A DNA stretch of 5,077 nucleotides from NCBI GenBank assembly GCA_012727965.1, contig JAAYFZ010000089.1, forward strand, positions 1-5,077, read 5' to 3'. The DNA comes from Clostridiaceae bacterium (GTDB taxonomy: Bacteria > Bacillota > Clostridia > Saccharofermentanales > UBA5734). Below, piece by piece: positions 1-5,077 of the stretch. Below the pieces are notes generated by a model, which did not search any database, had not been told where the DNA came from, and worked only from the letters and a program-made list of their open reading frames with translations. The position numbers were made by a program, and so were the translations under genes. The stretch's first letter is position 1. Each line of letters begins with the position of its first letter.

Positions 1-554
1 ACCAATTCAGAAGGCTTAAATCTGGCTATTTCATCCACCAGCTTGCCTTCGGTTCTGCCAACTATGATCTGAGTCGCATCGAAGGTGCCTGTAGTCAGGT
101 CACATGCCGCTAGTCCGAAATATTGATTAAGCTGATAAACACATACAATATAGTTGTTGCTCTTTTCATCCAGTGACGCGGTATCGGTCACAGTGCCAGG
201 CGTAACAACACGAATAACCTCTCTTTTGACGATGCCTTTTGCCGTTGCCGGATCTTCAACCTGTTCGCAGATAGCGACCTTATAGCCCTTCGCGACTAGA
301 CGGGAAATATAGTTGCCGGCTGCATGGTAAGGAACGCCGCACATTGGTGCACGCTCCTCCAGACCACAATCACGACCAGTAAGAGCTAGCTCAAGCTCTC
401 TGGCAGCTGTAATCGCATCATCGAAAAACATTTCATAGAAATCGCCCAGACGGAAAAACAACAGGCAATCCGGCCAGGCTTCTTTCTGACCTAAATATTG
501 CTGCATCATTGGAGTTATTTTGTCGCGGTTTATCGTGTCATAGGTCAGACTCAT
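1..554 (-). CDS. mutS: DNA mismatch repair protein MutS, N-terminal part (3' end cut by window edge)
   Basis: MutS is the cytoplasmic ATPase that recognises mispaired and small looped-out bases and recruits MutL. The frame translates from ATG at 554 to the window edge without a stop: 184 complete codons of a protein usually about 850-900 residues long. Visible are the mismatch-binding domain I (roughly residues 10-125), starting with TPMMQQY, and the beginning of the connector domain II (from about residue 134, YIVCVYQLN). The Phe-X-Glu mismatch-probing motif is intact as F39-Y40-E41 within RLGDFYEMF. Other family signatures are LTGRDCGLEERAPMCGVPYHA (residues 58-78) and KGYKVAICEQ (89-98). 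The ATG overlaps the miaB stop as ATGA, and a GGAG lies 11 bases upstream, so this start is well supported. The clamp, lever and ATPase domains lie outside the window. Family assignment is essentially certain. MutS1 is favoured over MutS2 because MutS2 lacks this N-terminal domain. Confidence 0.97.
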   Translation of the reverse strand, partial: MSLTYDTINRDKITPMMQQYLGQKEAWPDCLLFFRLGDFYEMFFDDAITAARELELALTGRDCGLEERAPMCGVPYHAAGNYISRLVAKGYKVAICEQVEDPATAKGIVKREVIRVVTPGTVTDTASLDEKSNNYIVCVYQLNQYFGLAACDLTTGTFDATQIIVGRTEGKLVDEIARFKPSEL

Positions 555-2044
555 GTTTCAAGCTGCTCCAATTCTCCTTCCAGAGAGAAGGTTTTTGCTT
601 TTGTAATTCTAACTTGTGCCATAGAACCTTCCAGACGGCTGCCGTCAAGTAAGCCATCGTCGCCTAGAAGCCTTTCAGGAATCATGCTCAGGTCGTGGAC
701 CCGAAGATTTACCAACCTGCTGTCAGCTGTTCTGCCACTCAATATTTCCGGATCACCATCACTTCTGCCCTCAAGCAGAACTTCTACCAATTGACCCTCG
801 ATTTCAAGATTTGAGGCCAAGCTGTGTTCATTCTGCAAATCAAGCAAACGCTTGAATCTTTCCTTAATGACAGCTGCATCGATCTGATCATCCAATTCCG
901 CAGCTGGAGTACCGGTTCTTTTGCTGTATATAAAGGTAAAAGCACTGCTGAACCGCACCTGGCGCATCAGGTCAAGAGTATCCTCGAAATCCTGCTCTGT
1001 TTCTCCAGGAAAACCAACGATCAGATCAGTCGAAAAAGTAATGCCCGGCCTGGCCTCGCGTGCTTTTCGAATAATCTCAAGATATTGTTCTCTGGTATAG
1101 TGACGGTTCATTTTCTGTAGGATGCTATTGCTTCCAGACTGAATCGGTAAATGCAGATGTGGTTCAATATTTGTATAGCGGCCGATAACATCGATCAGTT
1201 TATCGGATATATCCTTAGGATGAGAAGTCATGAAGCGGATTCGTCTAAGCTCTGGTATCTGAGCCGCAGCTTCCATCAGGTCAGCAAAATCAGGATGATC
1301 AGGTCTTGTTTTTCTCAGATCCTGGCCATATGAATTAACATTCTGGCCTAATAGCATGACTTCTTTGTAGCCTTCTATTGCCAGCTGCTTCAGCTCTCTG
1401 ATGACTTGATCGAATTCTCTGCTTCTTTCACGTCCGCGTGTATATGGAACAATACAATAAGTACAGAAATTATTGCAGCCGAACATGATCGATACCAAAG
1501 CACGATGCTTGCGGGCCCGCTGTATCGGAATATCTTCGGCCAGGGTATCATCAGAGCCGATCTCATATACACGCCTGCTGTCAGTCAAACGATGCCAGAG
1601 AATCTCTGGTAAACGATATATGTCCTGCGGGCCGAAAAGCATATCAACAAATGGATAGCTCTTCTTAATTTTATCGACATGAACATCCTGTGTCATCATG
1701 CAGCCACAGATTCCAACAAGAAGCTGAGGTTTATCACGCTTGAGATTTTTCATCATGCCCAGATGCCCAAATAATCTATCATCAGCATTTTCTCTAACTG
1801 AGCAGGTATTAAGAAATATCAAATCAGCATCTTCATAACCGGAAGCCTCAAAATAGCCCATCTCTTGGAGCAGCCCAGACATGCGCTCACTGTCATTTTC
1901 GTTTTGCTGACAACCAAAAGTCATAATAAAATAACTCGAACCTCGTGGAGAGTTTAAACCATATGAAGTATCAAGTTCACGGACCTTGCGGCAGAAATCT
2001 CTCTGACGCTCTGTTTCACTTGCTGTAACCTTATGTAAAGCCAA
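551..2044 (-). CDS. miaB: tRNA (N6-isopentenyladenosine(37)-C2)-methylthiotransferase MiaB
   Basis: MiaB is a cytoplasmic radical SAM enzyme with two iron-sulfur clusters. It adds a 2-methylthio group to i6A37 in tRNAs reading UNN codons, after MiaA has made i6A. From TTG at 2044 the protein has 497 residues. The N-terminal methylthiotransferase domain spans roughly 37-150, with cluster cysteines C45 (TFGCQQN), C81 (NTCSVRE) and C115 (GCMMTQ). The radical SAM motif is CNNFCTYC with C190, C194 and C197, followed by IVPYTRGRERSR. A TRAM RNA-binding domain fills about 410-487. GCMMTQ and the RGRERSR stretch favour MiaB over its relatives MtaB and RimO. The same frame opens upstream to an ATG at 2119 (522 residues). 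That ATG lies inside a promoter -10 box and lacks a Shine-Dalgarno sequence, whereas the TTG has GAGG nine bases upstream. The residues before the first domain resemble the N-terminal extension known in clostridial MiaB. It is co-transcribed with mutS. Confidence 0.95.
   Translation of the reverse strand: MALHKVTASETERQRDFCRKVRELDTSYGLNSPRGSSYFIMTFGCQQNENDSERMSGLLQEMGYFEASGYEDADLIFLNTCSVRENADDRLFGHLGMMKNLKRDKPQLLVGICGCMMTQDVHVDKIKKSYPFVDMLFGPQDIYRLPEILWHRLTDSRRVYEIGSDDTLAEDIPIQRARKHRALVSIMFGCNNFCTYCIVPYTRGRERSREFDQVIRELKQLAIEGYKEVMLLGQNVNSYGQDLRKTRPDHPDFADLMEAAAQIPELRRIRFMTSHPKDISDKLIDVIGRYTNIEPHLHLPIQSGSNSILQKMNRHYTREQYLEIIRKAREARPGITFSTDLIVGFPGETEQDFEDTLDLMRQVRFSSAFTFIYSKRTGTPAAELDDQIDAAVIKERFKRLLDLQNEHSLASNLEIEGQLVEVLLEGRSDGDPEILSGRTADSRLVNLRVHDLSMIPERLLGDDGLLDGSRLEGSMAQVRITKAKTFSLEGELEQLET
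566..569 (-). promoter_or_regulatory. mutS ribosome binding site inside the end of miaB, with ATGA stop/start overlap
   Basis: On the minus strand GGAG lies 11 bases before the mutS ATG, within the last codons of miaB. The spacing is a little long. The miaB stop TGA (553-551) and the mutS ATG (554-552) share bases as ATGA, which is the usual sign of translational coupling. No promoter is needed between the two genes, and I see no obvious one. Confidence 0.65.
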
Positions 2045-2053
2045 AATAATTAA

Positions 2054-2057
2054 CCTC
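2054..2057 (-). promoter_or_regulatory. ribosome binding site that decides the miaB start (TTG at 2044)
   Basis: The minus strand reads GGATCGAGG, then nine bases, then TTG in the miaB frame. GAGG at 2057-2054 is well placed for that TTG. The upstream in-frame ATG at 2119 is preceded by CGCAAATTTGTT, which has no purine-rich site. No other in-frame ATG, GTG or TTG lies between the two. Confidence 0.6.
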
Positions 2058-2114
2058 GATCCTATATAAGATATCAGTCTTTTGCCACTGTTCGGCCAGA
2101 CTGCATCACCGATA

Positions 2115-2143
2115 ATCATAACAAATTTGCGGTCGCTTGTCAG
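2115..2143 (-). promoter_or_regulatory. sigma-A type promoter for miaB-mutS with extended -10
   Basis: On the minus strand CTGACA (2143-2138, five of six matches to TTGACA) is followed by exactly 17 bases and TATGAT (2120-2115, five of six matches to TATAAT). TG stands one base before the -10, giving the extended form TGTTATGAT. Transcription would start near 2108, leaving a leader of about 64 bases before the TTG start of miaB. The miaB-frame ATG at 2119-2117 is part of the -10 hexamer. The promoter is inferred from consensus matching only. Confidence 0.7.
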
Positions 2144-2213
2144 TCAGAAACAATACAGTTGATAGATATCTGCAGCTTCGTAACAGAGTTCACATACATG
2201 AAAATGTTTCTGA
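2144..2213. repeat. 9-bp inverted repeat spanning the divergent promoter region
   Basis: TCAGAAACA at 2144-2152 and TGTTTCTGA at 2205-2213 are perfect reverse complements separated by 52 bp. One arm abuts the miaB -35 hexamer and the other overlaps the candidate ldhA -35. Each arm reads TGTTTCTGA in the direction of the gene it faces. It could be a pair of operator half-sites or chance. A 9-bp match somewhere in a region this size has an expectation of only a few per cent. Confidence 0.35.
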
Positions 2214-2236
2214 ATTAGAATCAATCTATACATAAT
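2208..2236 (+). promoter_or_regulatory. candidate promoter for ldhA
   Basis: CATAAT at 2231-2236 matches five of six -10 bases. TTCTGA at 2208-2213, 17 bases upstream, is a poor -35 with about three matches. Transcription would begin near 2243, leaving a leader of about 45 bases before the ATG. A weak -35 would fit an activated or regulated promoter, but the assignment is tentative. Confidence 0.35.
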
Positions 2237-2275
2237 ACACAAAAGCATTAGTCAATGTGCTGACATTACAACAAC

Positions 2276-2280
2276 GGAGG
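2276..2280 (+). promoter_or_regulatory. ribosome binding site of ldhA
   Basis: GGAGG followed by seven bases and ATG at 2288 is a near-ideal Shine-Dalgarno arrangement. It fixes the ldhA start and predicts strong translation. Confidence 0.9.
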
Positions 2281-2287
2281 AAGTAGC

Positions 2288-3322
2288 ATGAAAAAAATCG
2301 TAATGTTTGACGCCAAGCCTTATGACAGAGAGTCTTTTGATCGTCTGCAATCTCAATATGATTTCAGAATTAAATATTTTGAAAACAAACTCAATCCTGA
2401 TACAGTTGCTCTGGCCAAAGGGGCCGATGCAGTTGTTGCTTTTGTAAACGATACTATCGACGAACAGGTCATCGAAACGCTTCATGTTTTCGGGATAAAA
2501 ATACTGGCACTGCGCTGTGCCGGCTATAATAATGTCGATTTCACTGCCGCTTACGGAAAACTGCATATTGTTCATGTACCAGCCTATTCACCATATGCCG
2601 TCGCTGAGCATGCAATGGCGCTGATCTTAACACTGAACCGTAAAATTCATCGGGCTTTCAACCGTACACGTGAATTCAACTTCAGTCTAAATGGACTAAC
2701 AGGCTATGACCTGCACGGCAAAACGATAGGCATTATCGGAACTGGCAAGATCGGCCGCATATTTATAGATATTTGTCGTGGCTTCGGAATGCATGTAATT
2801 GCTTATGACCTCTTCCCTGCAGAAGACAGCGATATAAATTATGTTTCTCTTGATGAACTGCTTAAGCGATCGGACATCATTTCTCTGCACTGTCCACTTA
2901 CAAAAGAGACACATCATATTATTGATGAAAAAGCACTTAACCTGGCAAAAGACGGCGTCGTTCTGATCAACACCTCCAGAGGTGCTTTGATTGACAGTCT
3001 GGCCCTCACAGAGGCACTTAAAACCGGCAAAGTTGGCGCGGCCGGACTTGATGTATATGAGGAAGAATCAGAAATTTTCTTCGAGGACTTCTCTGCTATA
3101 GTCATGCAGGATGATATTCTGGCCAGGCTGGTGACGATGCCGAACGTTATTGTCACATCACATCAGGCCTTTTTGACAAACGAAGCTCTGGCAAATATTG
3201 CCAAAACAACACTCGACAATCTGAATCTATATTTTACTGAAGGTGATCTGCCCAACGAAATCTGTTATCAGTGCAAGACCAGACCAAACTGTGACCGCAC
3301 TCACAATAGACCTTGTTTTTGA
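2288..3322 (+). CDS. ldhA: fermentative NAD-dependent D-lactate dehydrogenase (LdhA type)
   Basis: This enzyme reduces pyruvate to D-lactate with NADH in the cytoplasm, regenerating NAD during fermentation. It belongs to the D-isomer-specific 2-hydroxyacid dehydrogenase family. The 344 residues show the substrate-domain signature LRCAGYNNVD (75-84), then VPAYSPYAVAEHAMALILTLNR (97-118). The Rossmann motif GTGKIG is at 151-156, with D174 at the end of the second strand, as expected for NAD rather than NADP. The catalytic residues are R231 (NTSRGALID), E260 (DVYEEES) and H292 (TSHQAFLT). FFED at 264-267 and long collinear similarity to E. coli LdhA favour D-lactate over other 2-hydroxyacids. 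Where LdhA usually ends near PNE, this protein runs on for about 20 residues with cysteines C326, C329, C335 and C343. It is a single-gene unit, divergent from miaB. Its stop is 2 bp from that of the convergent transglutaminase-like gene. Confidence 0.94.
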   Translation: MKKIVMFDAKPYDRESFDRLQSQYDFRIKYFENKLNPDTVALAKGADAVVAFVNDTIDEQVIETLHVFGIKILALRCAGYNNVDFTAAYGKLHIVHVPAYSPYAVAEHAMALILTLNRKIHRAFNRTREFNFSLNGLTGYDLHGKTIGIIGTGKIGRIFIDICRGFGMHVIAYDLFPAEDSDINYVSLDELLKRSDIISLHCPLTKETHHIIDEKALNLAKDGVVLINTSRGALIDSLALTEALKTGKVGAAGLDVYEEESEIFFEDFSAIVMQDDILARLVTMPNVIVTSHQAFLTNEALANIAKTTLDNLNLYFTEGDLPNEICYQCKTRPNCDRTHNRPCF

Positions 3323-3324
3323 TT

Positions 3325-5077
3325 TTACTTTCGCAATAGGGGCAGCATTGGAAGCAATTTCAGGCATGTTCTTAATCTGCCTGATTTCTTCTCCAGCAGA
3401 CCCTGTATCATACTGCTGAAAATGTGCCAGGCTAAATGCCATTGTTTTTCCTTCATTTCATGATTGCTGTAGAGAGCTTCATTGAATATACGTGAAGCCT
3501 TCTCCCATTCATGAGCATCGATCGTGCCGTTACTGATCGAAAAAATATAGTGTCTGCTGTTTTCTGCAAAATCTGACCAAACTTGTCCGTTTTCCCAGAG
3601 TCTGTTATGTTCAGGCAGCAATCTCAGAATGGCTGTCAATAATAGATTGATCCTTAATCTGACGCTGCTTTCTTTTGCCAGCCACCACTTCTCTTCAAAT
3701 AGACGACGCAAACGCAGGATCCATAGACGCAGTCCCAGGATTACGATTATGGCCAGTAGTATCACAATGGCAAAAGGCAACAAATCTCTAGCGACCCGTT
3801 TGAAGAAAGCAGACCAGTCATCGCTTGGATCTTGTATTTCATTTCTGTTGTTAGTATTCTGTCCGTTATCTTGTATGCTGGTCGGCGCTGTTGGAATCGG
3901 ATAGGGATTGATCCGATCTTGTTCAATTTGTATAGCTGCCGCAGTACCACCACCAGGAGTAGCGTCGAATGTCATCCAGCCCATACCCTCGATATAAACT
4001 TCAGTCCAGGCATGGGCCTCCTGTCCTGTAATTACTCTCTTCCTTACTAGTTCATTATCTTCAAACCGCGGAACGTCACTACCAGAGGGTATATAGTATC
4101 CTTCGACATAGCGTGCCGGAATACCGGCAGAGCGGCATAACATTGTCAGGGCAGTAGCGAAATAAACACAATATCCTTCCTTCTGCTCAAGAAACCAGCT
4201 GACAAATTCCCGGTCAGCCGGTGGTATTTCTACCCGCAACGAATATTCTGCCGCGTTCATCAGATATTCTTCGATAGCCTTAGCACGATCGTATTGGTTC
4301 TTCTTATCAGCTGTTAGTTCTCTCGCCAGCACGGACAAAGAGCCGTTTAATCGATACTCAGGCAGATCAGGAAGCTGGAGATATCTACGGTCGCCGACAC
4401 TTGAAGCTATATCCTCAGCATTGAAATCAAGCCCAGAGGTATCAATACCATAAAATGTATTGTACCAATAGGAAAATGAGTTTTCATTTATTATTCTATC
4501 CATAGCAACAACTCTATAGCCTTGTCCAGGTGAAAATGGAGTTGTTGTATAGATGGCGCCGCCATCGTTGAAGTATAATGTGGGATCAAATTCGATAAGC
4601 TCAGAAAATAGATCGAACCCCTGAAGTGACGCGTCACTCTCAAGATCCAAACTAATATCCATCGGAGAACCATGGTAAAAAACAGAGCGGAAGCCTTGCT
4701 TAGTAAATTCGACATCATATGTTTTGGATTCTATGATTCCACCATTTAGGTATCCCTCTGCAGTTAAATTGTTTTGCAGCTCTTCAAGTTCTTCCTCTGT
4801 ATATAATGAGCCATCGATCGAAATCATACTATTAATCAAAGGACCGGACATATCAAATAGATCACTGATTCCTAAAATATTTTCCCTTGCCTGGAAGTAC
4901 ATGGGATCATTAAAGCCCATAGCCTCATTCATCGGCAATCGTTCCCAGCTGCTGCCGTTATAGTTCATGCTGACAGCACCTTTAAACAGCATATCTGATA
5001 TCGGACCTGTCACGGAAAAAACAGGATCGCTGCTTAGTGAAACAGAACCGCCAAGTCTGTTCTGAAGTGGATAATAA
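3325..5077 (-). CDS. transglutaminase-like membrane protein, TgpA/YebA type (5' end cut by window edge)
   Basis: The frame is open from the window edge to TAA at 3327-3325, giving about 583 visible residues. It has no start here: the GTG at 5013 is internal, because the preceding codons (LQNRLGGSVSLSSDP) match the family's conserved stretch before the first extracytoplasmic strand. Counting from that GTG as residue 1, the transglutaminase core lies around 240-355. Its triad is C282 (EGYCVYFATAL), H334 (AHAWTEVY) and D350 (MTFDATPGGG). A Pro/Asn/Gln-rich linker (about 356-400) precedes a membrane helix at about 411-431. A basic cytoplasmic tail follows that loosely resembles DUF4129. In this family several N-terminal membrane helices come first, so they should lie beyond the window and place the core outside the cell. 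The substrate is unknown; peptidase, cross-linking or wall roles are all possible. Related genes usually follow a MoxR ATPase and a DUF58 gene. This would be the last gene of its unit. Confidence 0.9.
   Translation of the reverse strand, partial: YYPLQNRLGGSVSLSSDPVFSVTGPISDMLFKGAVSMNYNGSSWERLPMNEAMGFNDPMYFQARENILGISDLFDMSGPLINSMISIDGSLYTEEELEELQNNLTAEGYLNGGIIESKTYDVEFTKQGFRSVFYHGSPMDISLDLESDASLQGFDLFSELIEFDPTLYFNDGGAIYTTTPFSPGQGYRVVAMDRIINENSFSYWYNTFYGIDTSGLDFNAEDIASSVGDRRYLQLPDLPEYRLNGSLSVLARELTADKKNQYDRAKAIEEYLMNAAEYSLRVEIPPADREFVSWFLEQKEGYCVYFATALTMLCRSAGIPARYVEGYYIPSGSDVPRFEDNELVRKRVITGQEAHAWTEVYIEGMGWMTFDATPGGGTAAAIQIEQDRINPYPIPTAPTSIQDNGQNTNNRNEIQDPSDDWSAFFKRVARDLLPFAIVILLAIIVILGLRLWILRLRRLFEEKWWLAKESSVRLRINLLLTAILRLLPEHNRLWENGQVWSDFAENSRHYIFSISNGTIDAHEWEKASRIFNEALYSNHEMKEKQWHLAWHIFSSMIQGLLEKKSGRLRTCLKLLPMLPLLRK
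3360..3391 (+). terminator. candidate intrinsic terminator for ldhA, lying inside the convergent gene
   Basis: TCAGGCA (3360-3366) and TGCCTGA (3378-3384) form a perfect 7-bp stem with an 11-base loop. On the plus strand it is followed by the T-rich TTTCTTCT. It begins 38 bases past the ldhA stop and lies antisense to the last codons of the transglutaminase-like gene. The T tract is interrupted and the loop is long. Stems of this size also arise by chance, so support is modest. Confidence 0.3.

Noticed and set aside
498..1658. Several short open frames on the plus strand opposite miaB and mutS
   Set aside because: They are antisense to two strongly conserved genes, lack recognisable domains and lack convincing ribosome binding sites, so they are shadows of the real frames.
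2137..2153. TTGT-nine bases-ACAA on the minus strand, resembling a Rex (NADH-sensing repressor) operator near ldhA
   Set aside because: The half-sites are only four bases and the span is 17 rather than the usual 18. The inner bases do not match the Rex palindrome, and the match lies at the miaB -35 rather than at the ldhA promoter.
2254..2267. Small hairpin AATGT-GCTG-ACATT in the ldhA leader, a possible translational control element
   Set aside because: The stem is only five AT-rich base pairs and does not cover the ribosome binding site. There is no sign of a riboswitch or alternative structure.
3290..3320. TGTGA-CCGCAC-TCACA followed by CTTGTTTTT, a possible terminator at the end of ldhA
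   Set aside because: It is a 5-bp stem inside the ldhA coding region, with eight bases between the stem and the T run. It is too weak for an intrinsic terminator.
3227..3442. 71-residue minus-strand frame across the ldhA/transglutaminase junction, considered as a frameshifted end of the transglutaminase-like gene
   Set aside because: The main frame continues smoothly to its own TAA. The alternative frame runs into the antisense of ldhA and shows no family similarity.
5011..5013. GTG at 5013 as the start of the transglutaminase-like gene
   Set aside because: The frame stays open to the window edge. The 21 upstream codons include RLGGSVSLSSDP, which fits the conserved family stretch, and no ribosome binding site precedes the GTG.

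Overview
This looks like chromosomal housekeeping DNA from a Firmicute, most likely a member of the Clostridia. The reasons are the miaB-mutS gene order, the N-terminal extension of MiaB ahead of its first cluster domain, strong GGAGG-type ribosome binding sites, and moderate GC estimated by eye in the mid-forties. The genus cannot be told from the window. I saw no tRNA, rRNA, CRISPR array, insertion sequence, phage gene or toxin-antitoxin module, and no obviously foreign base composition.

Layout: positions 1-2044 hold two genes on the minus strand. They are miaB (tRNA 2-methylthio-N6-isopentenyladenosine synthase, 551-2044) followed by the 5' part of mutS (mismatch recognition ATPase, 554 down to the window edge). 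The two overlap by four bases (ATGA), so they are very likely one transcript with coupled translation. In many Firmicutes this operon continues with mutL and miaA.

Positions 2045-2287 are a divergent regulatory region. It holds a near-consensus extended -10 promoter for miaB, a weaker promoter candidate for the gene on the other side, and a perfect 9-bp inverted repeat whose arms touch both -35 regions. The miaB promoter matters for annotation: its -10 hexamer contains the ATG that opens the longest miaB reading frame. That ATG therefore cannot start translation of this transcript, and a TTG at 2044 with its own ribosome binding site is the better start.

Positions 2288-3322 (plus strand) encode a fermentative NAD-dependent D-lactate dehydrogenase of the LdhA type. 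Its catalytic Arg, Glu and His are intact, and it carries an unusual cysteine-rich C-terminal tail.

Positions 3325-5077 (minus strand) hold the 3' part of a large membrane-associated transglutaminase-like protein of the TgpA/YebA type. Its Cys-His-Asp triad is visible and its start lies beyond the window. Its stop codon is only 2 bp from the ldhA stop, so the two genes converge tail to tail with no room for a terminator between them.

The genes form three unrelated functional units: tRNA modification plus DNA repair, fermentative NADH re-oxidation, and a cell-surface transglutaminase-like protein. I found no convincing undescribed system. The points most worth a second look are the miaB start, the cysteine-rich LDH tail, the divergent-promoter repeat and the 2-bp convergent junction.
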